From Silene latifolia (taxonomy: Eukaryota > Streptophyta > Magnoliopsida > Caryophyllales > Caryophyllaceae): a stretch of DNA of 64,000 nucleotides. Shown piece by piece: positions 1-13,317 of the stretch. A program made the translations under genes and the position numbers. A model generated the notes under the pieces. The model was not told where the DNA came from and made no database searches. It was given only the letters and a program-made list of their open reading frames with translations. The stretch lies in NCBI RefSeq assembly GCF_048544455.1, contig NC_133538.1:452551311-452615310 (forward strand). Reading direction: 5' to 3'. The stretch's first letter is position 1, and each line of letters opens with the position of its first letter.

Positions 1-269
1 TATCTTGTTCACCGATTCCATATTGAAGAATGGACATGGCTTTTGAATTTTTCTCGACTTTACGATAGTCAGCCTCGACATAACTGTCCTCACTTTTTAC
101 TAAGACTTTGTTCCCATCGTAGTCGAAGAATCGTTATAGCAAGGGGACCCTTTTGAATAATGACCCAACACTCATAATCCGTACTTTTGACGTAGTGTTC
201 CATACGATGCTTCCACCAGGAGTAGTTATCCCCTTTGAAGATAGGGTACTTAGTATGTTTCCCGTCCAT
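1..269 (-). pseudogene. Ty1-copia gag N-terminal fragment (UBN2-like)
   Basis: Read on the minus strand from an ATG at 269, the translation has the opening of a Ty1-copia capsid protein: a Y-P-I-F-K-G-D-N-Y block followed by W-W-K-H-R-M, then after a break the V-E-A-D-Y-R-K-V-E-K-N-S-K-A-M block and I-L-Q-Y-G-I-G. This is the usual start of the UBN2/retrotransposon gag domain, which builds the virus-like particle. The two blocks lie in different frames, with the shift near 122-146, so the copy is broken as well as cut off by the window edge. A primer-binding site and an LTR follow in the correct order to the right. Confidence 0.75.
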
Positions 270-318
270 GACTATAGAATCAACTCTCTGGTAATTAACC
301 AGCTATCAAGAGCATAAG

Positions 319-330
319 GCTCTTATACCA
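319..330 (-). promoter_or_regulatory. Primer-binding site, initiator-Met tRNA type (copia remnant)
   Basis: The minus strand reads TGGTATAAGAGC, one base off the common TGGTATCAGAGC site that pairs with the 3' end of initiator-methionine tRNA. It lies about 50 bases upstream of the gag ATG and next to the LTR boundary, as expected for the start of minus-strand DNA synthesis. Confidence 0.7.
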
Positions 331-332
331 AT

Positions 333-2110
333 TGAAGAGTCATGGGAGAGAGCACCTAAGAGGGGGAGGGGTGAATTAGGTGTCTATTTAAAATTTAAGA
401 TTAATGAAAGCTGCTTTAAAAACTCTTAAACACTTTAAACAATGCTTAGATGAAAGGTGAAGTTGATACTTAGAATTAGAGAGTTAGAAGTAATCAACAA
501 CGATTCAGCAAGAAGAAGTTACAGTGTACTCAACAGTTGATTCTGTAGATAAAAACGTGAGTAGAGTGTGCAACGGAATTAAAACGAAATAGACACGACA
601 AACGATGTTTTAAAAACTGGTTCGGTCACTACACCGCGACCTACGTCCAACGCTATTTTATTAAACGTCTCAGAAGTAAACTCATACAAACTAAGACCAC
701 CCCGAATAATAAAGCAACTCCCCAACCTACTCCGGTTGCTAATGCTTAAAAGCTACTCCGCTTCCAAGACTTTTGGTTTGGGCTACTCCGCCGAAAGGCT
801 CCTTGCTTAAAGCTACTCCGCCGAAAGACTTCATGCTCAAAAGCTACTCCGCTTCGAAGACTTCATGCTTAAGGATAACTCTATCCTAAGACTTGTTTGG
901 TTCTACTCGGTTGTTACAAGACTCCACTTATCTCAATGTTGTTCACTCAATTGAACGGAGGAGATAAAGTTTAAGTACAAAACACGGGATCCTTGAACAC
1001 GACTAAACGACTAGGTGCAATACAATAACTCAATAAAAGACTCAAAAGATAAATAAACAAACTTGCAAAATGATTCAAAGATTTTGAAATGATAAACGGT
1101 TTTGCAAAGTTAATTTACTCGATTGAAAGCTTAAGTCTTTTTCAGTTTTAAACTCGTTATTGCACACTTGTAAAAATAAATTAAGCAAGCTATTTATAAT
1201 GTCCAAGTAGTATACTTTACACATTAAAATATCTTACACTCATAAGCACAAGTGAATAAAATAATGTAAGTAGTTTTCTTGGGCAACATGCACAAGCCAT
1301 CCGAATTCTTCACCAAGCAACCGAGTATTCTTCGTCAAGAAATCGGTGCCCAAGATTGCAAGAAATCAGATTGTGCACACATTCAAAAATAGGTTGGGGT
1401 TTTCATCAAGAAACAAGCATAAATGGTTGTGTTTATGGGAACCATAAACATTTCCATAAATGTAAAAAGTAAACAACCCATTTATAGAAAGTGACTTATT
1501 GTGCAAGCAAACTCTTTAGCAAGACATTGAAAGCTTTATTTTCTTCAAAAGACTTCAAAATATTTCCAGAAATCATTTGTGATACCTGAAAGCATTTTAA
1601 CAAAGATTCAAATAATTTCGAAATATTTCTTTCAAAGACGAGCCTTAATTAACAGTTGGCTGAACTGTTGTTTTTGCACCTAAACGTAAATTCGAGTTAA
1701 GGATCTCCTTACAACAGATGACTTTAGCACTAATGACAATCTTCATCTTTGATCTTCATGATGACATTCTTGATAACCTTGAGTTGACAATTGGAGTTTC
1801 ATTCTACATGGTTAAACTTAAGAGGCACACAATTAAATAATAATGAGATTAATTTGTCTTAAGGCATTATCAACATCTAACTTAATCAAATTGGGTTTCT
1901 TCACAAACACTATTAACATTATCTTTATTGTTTGTTAATTACTCCGTACGATATATGCTTTGTGCCAAAGCTAGTCATCTAGACTTATTGCTCAAAGATA
2001 TAATTTTGCATAAATTCACACATTGCATACTTACATGTTAGTCCCAACTCCCAAGGTAATTGCTCCTCCATGTTGCCATTTTATTGAGGACACACACAAA
2101 TACTTATGCA
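333..2110 (-). mobile_element. Ty1-copia LTR, minus orientation (right border approximate)
   Basis: The LTR side of the copia remnant begins just right of the primer site with TGAAGAGTCATGG, which gives a CA terminus on the minus strand. The following purine-rich stretch (GCACCTAAGAGGGGGAGG) followed by a long AT-rich non-coding stretch fits copia LTRs. I found no coding region here. The right end was not fixed, because no second LTR copy exists in the window and no convincing terminal pair was seen; 2110 is only the point where a different small element begins. Confidence 0.45.
728..875. repeat. About 30-bp tandem repeat inside the copia LTR
   Basis: The block GCTACTCCGC with trailing AAGACTTCATGCTTAAA-type sequence recurs with starts at about 752, 782, 812 and 843, a period of 30-31 bases. 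A weaker related unit lies near 728 and another near 902. Units differ by a few bases. Such short direct repeats are common in LTR U3 regions; no function can be read from it. Confidence 0.7.
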
Positions 2111-2130
2111 ATTTTCAACATAAATAAATA

Positions 2131-2247
2131 AACAGCTAGTCTCATTGAAAGACGGGCATTATCCGTCACAAGCTGAAGACAGATAGCGCCCCTCTAACAA
2201 TATGCAAGTGGCAAATGGATACGGTTCGTTTTCAATGAGAATTTGTG
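2131..2247. mobile_element. Candidate 117-bp MITE with 8-bp target duplication
   Basis: The segment is flanked by identical AATAAATA at 2123-2130 and 2248-2255. Its ends carry an imperfect inverted repeat: TCTCATTGAAAGACG near the left end pairs with CGTTTTCAATGAGA near the right end. It has no coding capacity. The 8-bp duplication suits a hAT-type element, but the flanking repeat is AT-rich and could arise by chance. Confidence 0.4.
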
Positions 2248-2332
2248 AATAAATATACTTGGTGATTAATAAATTGGCTATTACTAGTTGATTAAGCATA
2301 TACAAATAGTATATCCTTATGATGACAGGATT

Positions 2333-2858
2333 AGGGCTGTGAATGAGACGAGACAGCTCTCGAGTAACTCGAGCTCGGCTCGGTCAAAGCTCGGTTTGTG
2401 TGAGTTCGGCTCGGGCTCGGGCTCGGGCTCGACTCGAGAGCTTAACGAGTCAAGCTTAGCAAATGTTGGCTCGGATCAAAAAGTTCGTGAGCGGCTCGAA
2501 CTTGTGTAACTAGATGAGATATTACTCATATTTTATAAAAATATTTTGTCATGATTCTATATTTGTATCACACAGATCAAAAATGTCTTATTCATTTTCC
2601 AATATTTGTATATAAAATTTTCGAGCCTTGTTATTGAACATATCGAGAGAGAAAAAAATGATAATTTAACTATTATATATAGGCTCGAGTTGAGCTCGAG
2701 TTTGGCTCGAGCTCGTATTAAAGCTTGCAAGCTTGATAACGAGCACAATTTTTTCAAGCTCGGATAAGCTCGAGATCGGCTCGAATGCAAGTTTTACTTT
2801 ATGAGCATAAGCCGAGCAAGACCAAGCTCGGGCACGGCTTAGCTCGTTAACACCCTGA
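2333..2858. mobile_element. Non-autonomous hAT-type transposon with GCTCG-rich termini
   Basis: A 9-base direct repeat GACAGGATT flanks the element at 2324-2332 and 2859-2867; hAT elements make 8-bp duplications, so one of these bases probably belongs to chance or to the element. The ends form an imperfect inverted repeat (AGGGCTGTGAATGAG on the left, CTCGTTAACACCCT on the right). Both subterminal regions are packed with CTCGAGCTCGGCTCG-like repeats, which meet as a large fold-back. The centre is AT-rich and encodes no transposase. GCTCG-rich subterminal repeats are a known habit of plant hAT MITEs, where they are thought to be transposase-binding sites. Confidence 0.75.
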
Positions 2859-2867
2859 GACAGGATT

Positions 2868-3148
2868 TAGAGGGATCAAATCTTGTATATATAGATTAGT
2901 TTTATTCAACTTATTCGTAAAGTTGGTAGGTTTTTTTTCTACTAAACACCCGTGTTAAATATTGTGAGATCAAATGTTACATCAATATGTTCATCCATCC
3001 TGAAAAGAAAAACAAAGAAAAGCATTCAAAGTTACAAAACTTATGAAATAATGGTAACTTATTAAACAATCATATCAAATATCAAAAACATGTTAATAGC
3101 TAGCTACCTATTTTGTATTGATCTTGTAACACTATTGTCAAGAGGGCT
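2868..3148. other. Unassigned AT-rich spacer
   Basis: No ORF, repeat unit or RNA gene was recognised. It ends at the GGGCT that precedes the first family A LTR. Confidence 0.6.
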
Positions 3149-3513
3149 TGTAACACCCGCGAATTTCCTATTTGGACATTTAAAATTTATTAAACCGTTT
3201 GATTTATTTATTTCATATTTTTGAATTACCCAATTTAATAAATTTAATGTCAAGCTTGATTTTTATAAAAGTAATATATAAAAGCTCATTTTTATAAAAG
3301 TAAGTATTATTAAATTACATCTTGAGTCATAATTTATATAGTAATATATGTGTTCATATTTTTGGTCGGATAATAATAGCGACAGTAATAATATTAGTTT
3401 TCGTCTCAAGTTAAAATAAACTCGAGACCTTATTCCGTCTAGCTATAGACCGTCACATTTCTAATCTGGACCAATCAAAAACCAACAACACATTCACCCA
3501 CCTTCAAAATATC

Positions 3514-3606
<93 letters not shown>
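3514..3606. repeat. (ATT)n microsatellite in the 5' LTR
   Basis: Roughly thirty uninterrupted ATT triplets. The same site in the partner LTR and in the inverted solo LTR also carries a triplet run, of different length and purity. Confidence 0.97.
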
Positions 3607-3607
<1 letters not shown>

Positions 3608-5339
3608 GTATAGTTGGTAGTAGTACTACCCGTATGGCCCACCCCCTTCTTTTCCCCTTTCTTCTTCCTTTTCTCCTGCGTAAAACAAAACACAACAGCA
3701 GCAATAAAACCAATCAAGCAGAGCAACCGTACAACCCATTTCAGCGACCTTCAACCATAGATCCCTCCTTCATTCCTCAACCAAATTCCATGAATTTTGC
3801 ACTAATGGCTTCCCCATCTCGTCCTCCTTCTTTGTATGTAAGAAAGACGCCATCTTGCCTCTGTTTCCGTTCGGTCGTCTTATTTGGGCTCGAATTTCCC
3901 GCCTTTTTCCTTCGTTCGTGCGTTTGGGTGTTACTTGGGACAAATTCGAATAGCTTTAGGCCGGAAGCATGCTATTTTAAAGTGCAATGAGGTAACGGTG
4001 ATAGGTTACTCGACAAAAATGTCGATATTTCCGTCTTACATGTCGTTTTCATGCTCTTGTTTGATAAAGTTCAATTCTTTACATTTTTCTTCCATTTGTT
4101 TGGTAATTTTCGTCTTAATTTTGGTGATTGAAACGAATTGTCTTGGGTTCGAAACTTCCGTCATGAACTCTGTTTCCTTGACTCGGGTTTGGGACGGGTA
4201 AAGGAGTCTTTCGGACTGTCTTGGGCTTGCTTGTTTACATGGTTAATCCATCCTTATATGCTTTGAAACCCCATGTCATAGTGTCTCGACATGTCCCGTG
4301 GTTGAGCCTGGTTTATGCGTTTTTAAGGTCTTTGTTTTGGACTGTTTTTAGACGGAGTATGAAGGGGCGTGAAGGGTGGTTGTAGGTAGTCGAGTAGTGG
4401 TTGTGTCGGGCTGCTCATATCATGCGTATTGGGCGAGTTTGGTGGACCGGACGAAGTGGCTTGGAGGGGTGTATACGTTTGTACAATATCCGTCTTGAGT
4501 TCGTCTCGTTTGGATTGTTGTTACACGGTTCGAATGGTGGCGCGAGAGGTCGTGCTCGGCCGTGGTTGTAGACTGACCATGGGTGACCGTAGCCATGGCA
4601 ATGGTTGTGGGTTGTTTGGCCTCAACCATGACTCGGCCTTGTCGGGTTGTGCTCACGGTTGGGAGTGTACTCCACCTTAGTCTCTTCTTGCTTTTGTGAC
4701 TTGGTGAGTATTTTAGGAATAACATGTTTGGGCTCATTCTTGCATAACCTTGGGCCCCCTCTACAATTTATTGTTCGGGCTTAACAAGTGATGAGCATTG
4801 GGTTAGAAATGTTTATTTTGATTGGATTGGTTACATTTTATATTTGGGCTACACTGGTTATAGGGTTTTGGTGTCAACTTCGGGTCATTGGGGTGCTTAA
4901 ACACCGTCTCGTATTTTATATAGCATAATTCGTTAAATATTGTTCATTATATGTATTCTTCTCGCATAATTAAATTGTTGGGTATCACCTGATTTAATGG
5001 TTGGGTTTCACATGAATAGTATGTTGGGCTTAACATATCTTGTTTGTTGGGCTTAATGTGATTTAATTGTTGGACTCCTTATAGTTTGCTTATTGGACTT
5101 ATAAATGAGTCACTTGAGTTGGTCACATCTTATTCCGTAGTAAATTATTCATTATCGCTTATTATATTTTATTTAACCGGCATGTTAAATTGTAAAGTGG
5201 AACATTTGGTAATATGACAAGTATGAAATATTTATTAATTTAATACAAGTATGAAAGATTCATTATAAATATTTATTTGGTTGAGTCGTATTCTTGTGAG
5301 AATGTCATAATGCTACCTTACCCGCTTGATATATCTTTA

Positions 5340-5600
5340 CGCCTTACTTGTGCCGTTCTGCCAAGTATTGGTTTGCGCCGCTCTCGTGCCGTTCTGCCGA
5401 GAGTTGGTTAATTTATGTTTTTCCCGCCTCTTTCGGACTGTTCTGCCGATTACGGGTTACCTCTTATCGTATTCTGGTGACAATGCTTTTATGCTATACA
5501 TTTTGCTTGACTTGTCTTTACGCCTCTTTCGGACTGTTCTGCCTATTGTGGGTTTAGCTCATATTTTCCGCCTCTTTTCTGATCGTTTCGCCGATTGTGG
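5340..5600. repeat. Degenerate tandem repeats GTTCTGCC within family A LTR
   Basis: The phrase GTTCTGCCGA preceded by CGCCTCTTTCGGACT recurs at uneven spacing across this interval, with diverged relatives TGCCGTTCTGCCAAG at its start. The partner LTR has the same block at about 11035-11300, and the solo LTR has about four 32-bp units (inverse form CCAGAACAGCACAAG) at 56890-57010. Copy number and sequence differ between the copies. Confidence 0.7.
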
Positions 5601-6660
5601 GTTCTCGACTTCCGTTCGTCGATCGAGTCTTGGATGCGGACTGTTCGCGCATGTCGAATCGGGGACCGTTCGCCCGAGAGTCGGCGCATTTAGACTAGGA
5701 CTGAGTCTTGGGAGTACCATTGTCGTCCTACCAGGGGAATTATATATTGATATATGAGTAGTAAAGGTCTTGCTTGGTTATAGATATTGGTATTTGTCTT
5801 TCATGTGTTGTTTGACTTGGTCCTATCGGATACTAGGGGTGAGCTATAAGCCCTCTGGTTGCGATATGATCGTCGGGATTGATGTTCCCATCCGTTCTTA
5901 TGGTGAGATGCAAGCCATAAGTATGAATGTGACATTAGTAGCCACGTCCCGTGCAATGTTTGTTAAGTGGTTTTCCAAATAATGGCTACAGTTTCTATTC
6001 TTGTAATTTGCATTGGTTGATCTCTTACTTAACTGCTTCACATGATTCGGATTCTAATCTCATATCTATATTGTATTTCTTTGAAATGCGTGCTTTTGTA
6101 TAAATGACCATATTCCTGTCTTTCATATTATTTAATTGTTTCACATGATCAGTTGAATCTTTATTAAGCTAATGTTGGCCTATCTTGTTCCATCTCAATT
6201 ATTTGCCATGTTTACATATAAACTTGATATTCTTATCTTTTGTATGTATCCTATATGACTTACCTGTTTTAGTTCCTTGTTATGTTCGTTTTGACATTTT
6301 GTGGTCGGGAGAACCTTGAGTTACTCCCCACCGATCGTGGCGTTCATGTTTACATGAATGACAGGTATTAGTGATGCATTCATGGGGTGAAGACATGTGT
6401 GAGCTAGCGAGCACTTCGGCCTAGTAGTTGGTTTATTAGGATTGTTTAGACCTACCTTTTATTGTATTGTCATTCGAGGGATATATTTTCCCTCACCTCG
6501 ACTATCACGTTTGTATAATTTAAACTTTCTTTCCGCATTCTTTATTTATGTTTTGGATTTTAATGAACCCGCGCTTTAAATTTTAAAAGTTTCAAAAATT
6601 TCCTAATTTCCGCTTGAATTTATAAGTTATGTTTTCCGCTTTATCGCGGGGTGTCACAGT

Positions 6661-6673
6661 TGGTATCAGAGCC
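6661..6673 (+). promoter_or_regulatory. Primer-binding site (initiator-Met tRNA), family A
   Basis: TGGTATCAGAGCC starts three bases after the 5' LTR ends and is an exact match to the standard plant initiator-Met primer site. Confidence 0.9.
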
Positions 6674-8810
6674 TATGTGCTCCCGACGCACACACGTGTA
6701 CCCCAAATTTAATTTGAACTTGACCTTGAATAATGAATGAGAGATGGGTAGACTTAAGGACCTAAGGTGGTAGTCTGTAGTGTGTTTGCTCTTTGTTAGG
6801 TTCTAACGTGTTTGTTGATTGTCATTTAATAATTGTTGTGCCCTTGGATCATGACCGTGAGCTTACCTACTTAAAGATCAAGATTTGGTGCCTATTGTCG
6901 GGGATTGAAGATTTGTTCAACCTTTGAAGAATGTTTCTACTTCCTCGAAGATATTTCTCATTCTTTGTATACCTTGCTTATTCTTTACTTCTTGATGCTT
7001 ATTTCCTCTTCTAAACTTTCTTTTCTTTCTCCTTTGAAGTTACTCTTGTACCTCCTAACTTGTCCTTTGTTCCTTGCTTATCTTCCCTTAACGCCTTTTG
7101 ATAGTACTTTTTCTTTTGAGGAATGTTGACCTTGGTTGAAAATTTGACTTTTGAGGAGGTTGTTGTGTTTGACCCTTAAACCTGGTTTTGAGAGGATTTG
7201 ATGTTGGAAAGACTTAGGTAGTGTGATGAGACATACTTGATGGTTCTTATACCTAGATCCTTGATAAAGTGAGTATTCTTGATTGGTGGATTTTGTGTGT
7301 TATGTGTGTTAGGTGTGAGTTGCATTTGTTACTAGGGTTATAGAACTTGGCTTTGTCGTTTATATTTGGGACACTAGTACTTAGTACTTGACTTAGAATG
7401 GATGAAATTGAAGGTGGATTTGAGGATGTAGGATTGACTAAGTAAGTCGAGTTTGTGATTGGCTTTTGTAGTTGCTTTGGATATGAGGGTTTAATGTATA
7501 TGTTACCACGTGATAAATGCTAATTGTGGGATTATTAGTTGATCTAAGTGAGTGATGTTGTTTACTATTTGAGGTATGAGTATAGCTTTGTTGGAAACCT
7601 TGACCTTGATCTTATGGAGGTTGTTTGTAGATGTTTGAGGATTTGGAGTGGTGAGATCACACTTATAGTGGAGTAACCTGTTTCAGAGAACAGGTTAGGA
7701 TGAAGTAACATGAGTGTTTTGAGGAAATCTTTGGGAGTGTTGTGATTATAGGTTTTGTTGTTAAGAAGTTTTCAGAACCGTTTAGGATGATGTTGTTGTT
7801 TCAGGATTGAGTACCTGGCGTTTCCTTGTTGTCTAATTTCCCTTTTTCCTTGATCATAAGCGTTACCGTTCATACCCCTTTTCCTTGCTTCATCATACTC
7901 CACTTTTAAGTTTGATGGTGGTAACCTATGAAGCTCTATCTTTTACAACTTTGTAAATTTGACTTCAACCCTTGCCCTATGAAATTCCTCATAGCTCTTT
8001 TGTTGGTTAAGTTTGGACTCTCTTAGCGTACTTCGTATTTATGTTGTCTAAATTGCTTTTCATTTCATACAACTTCTAAACTTTCAAGCTGCCAATTTTG
8101 TGTCGTTGTTAAAAGTTTATGTTACTTTTACAAAACCTTACCTATTTTTAAAGGTTTGAAAATGAAAATTTGATTTAATTCTGTATTTGTTCCTTGAGTA
8201 TAGACTTCTCTATCATGATTTTAATTGCTAAACCTGATATTTCTTTAAATTTTTACCAATTTCTGTTAACTTTGACCTATTTATGATTTCTTTGTCAAAG
8301 TATAATGTTATATTTTCAGGAATTTGATTCCCTTTTAAGTTTAAATGAAAAATCTTCATTTCTATTTTGGCGTTTACAAGAGAAAATTTGAGTGAATTGC
8401 CTCTTTCTTTTGATTTGGCGTTGATCGGATGATAGAACTCGTTATTAGAGACGTTTGATAACTTGTTCTACGCTTGTCGGCGAATGATTTTTGTTTGTAA
8501 TTCGTCTTTGACTTGGAAAGTTAGCGTTCTTGTGTGCACGACAAGAACAATTTCGTTCCATGAATGAGACTTATACTGTTGAAAACTATTCATTAATGTT
8601 TTTGAAAGTATTTTGATTGTTGATTTATACCAATGATTTACCTTTCGATCGATTCTACATCACGCAAAATTTTATTTGAGACTTTTTAAAGAAATTTGAT
8701 TCTTACGATAAGTAACCTTTTAAATGTTTTGGTTACCGATTCCAAAATTCCAGTTTTATTTTTTTTTTATATAACCTTTCATTTCTACTTTCAAGTTTCG
8801 AGGACGAAAC

Positions 8811-8830
8811 TTTTAAAAAGGTGGGGTGAT
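8811..8830 (+). promoter_or_regulatory. Polypurine tract, family A
   Basis: The purine-rich AAAAAGGTGGGGTGAT directly abuts the TGTAACACC start of the 3' LTR, the position at which plus-strand DNA synthesis is primed. Confidence 0.85.
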
Positions 8831-12352
<3,522 letters not shown>

Positions 12353-12967
12353 GGGCCTTATTTTTCGTTTTTCGATTTTCTCCAATTATATTAGCTTTGA
12401 CGTTGTTAATTGGTACCTTTATTTGTACGAAATCCTTCCGAAGTAAACGTAATTGTGCTGCAAAAATAGAAAAATAAAGGGATCAATGTCATTATTATGG
12501 GAAAAAAAAAGGTACGCAAAATTAAATAACAGAAAGAACTTATTGGGATTTTTGAACTATGGGGAGGAGGGGCATTGAATATATAGTTTTGGAGATAGGT
12601 CTAATTTTGTCATCTTTTATGATTACCGTTGCTTTTAAACTCTATCTTTTAAAGCTAATTAGAATTCTATTAGAATTCGTCTAGATTAATTTATCTATTT
12701 TTTAATTGTATACATTATCTTTGTTATACGTACAAAGCTTGGATTGTTAAAAGTCTTTCGGAAAACTTGGACTCTCTCTCTCTGTAATCGCTCGAAAAAA
12801 GCTTCCTTTAATAATATATATATAGTCAAGTTCAAATGAGTCCACTCAAATATATGAGTCCCTAAGTCCTTTTTTTGTCCATTAGATTAGGTAAAAGCAA
12901 TGGCTGAGATTAGTTATGGTTTTACGTAAAAAAATAAAAATAATAAAACAATTAATCATAATGAACT
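12353..12967. other. AT-rich region upstream of the FAR1-like gene
   Basis: No coding region or element was recognised. It is the native flank of family A on the right and lies about 1 kb upstream of the likely start codon of the FAR1-like gene, so it may include remains of its promoter. A TATATATATA stretch lies near 12814, but nothing shows that it is a working TATA box. Confidence 0.5.
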
Positions 12968-13091
12968 GGGGCGATGATCACTTGGCCACTGCAGCCCCCG
13001 AAGGAAGTGGCTTACATGGTCCATGTGGTGGTGCGGGAATGCATGAGCCCGGGGGGGGATTCAACCCCCTCGTCATCAAAAAAAAAAAAAT
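12968..13091 (+). mobile_element. Short SINE-like retroposon with poly(A) tail
   Basis: A GC-rich 110-bp body stands out in AT-rich surroundings, ends in about 11 A residues and is flanked by the 9-bp direct repeat TAATGAACT (12959-12967 and 13092-13100). TGGCTTACATGGT resembles an RNA polymerase III A box and GGATTCAACCC resembles a B box about 55 bases later, as in tRNA-derived SINEs. It is shorter than most plant SINEs, with almost nothing between the B box and the tail. The duplication plus the A tail make retroposition likely; the exact family is not known to me. Confidence 0.65.
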
Positions 13092-13317
13092 TAATGAACT
13101 CACCTTTTATGCTCCCAACACTTATTACCTCGTATTCAAGATCACAACTGTTATGTCTCCCTTCACTTACAATCTCTCTAACCTTCTCTCTAACCCTTTC
13201 TTCTTCCTCAGTTTATTCCATACAAATCAAAACTTCATACTTCCTAAAAAACATCTGCCAACTCCACTTTTATTTTCGTCCATATTCATCCCTTATTTTG
13301 TTGTTTATCTATTTTTC

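Larger units (their letters stand above)
3149..6658 (+). repeat. Family A 5' LTR (3510 bp)
   Basis: It begins TGTAACACCCGCG, ends GGGGTGTCACA and is followed at once by the primer-binding site. It aligns along its length with 8831-12352. Inside are an ATT microsatellite (3514-3606) and a stretch of repeated GTTCTGCCGA-type units (about 5340-5600). Open frames on both strands are short, run through simple repeats and show no known domain, so I treat them as non-coding. Confidence 0.93.
6659..8830 (+). other. Family A interior: non-coding, no gag or pol
   Basis: This 2.17 kb stretch lies between the two LTRs. It opens with the primer site and closes with a polypurine tract, both in the right places. 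It is T-rich on the plus strand. I saw no zinc knuckle, protease, reverse transcriptase, integrase or chromodomain motif in any frame. The sequence before the polypurine tract (TTTCGAGGACGAAAC) resembles the conserved 3' end of chromovirus interiors. Whatever else is retained here, such as an RNA packaging signal, cannot be identified by eye. Confidence 0.8.

Noticed and set aside
3475..3726. Open frame with a poly-isoleucine run (also 9123-9425)
   Set aside because: It is the minus-strand translation of the ATT microsatellite in the family A LTRs and has no support as a gene.
3634..4201. Plus-strand frames conserved between 3634-4201 and 9333-9900
   Set aside because: Conservation is explained by the two places being LTR copies of one element. 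The frames overlap each other and the solo LTR does not keep them.
4420..4737. Minus-strand 105-codon frame in the LTR (also 10012-10434)
   Set aside because: Low-complexity Thr/Ser/Arg composition, length not kept between LTR copies and no domain.
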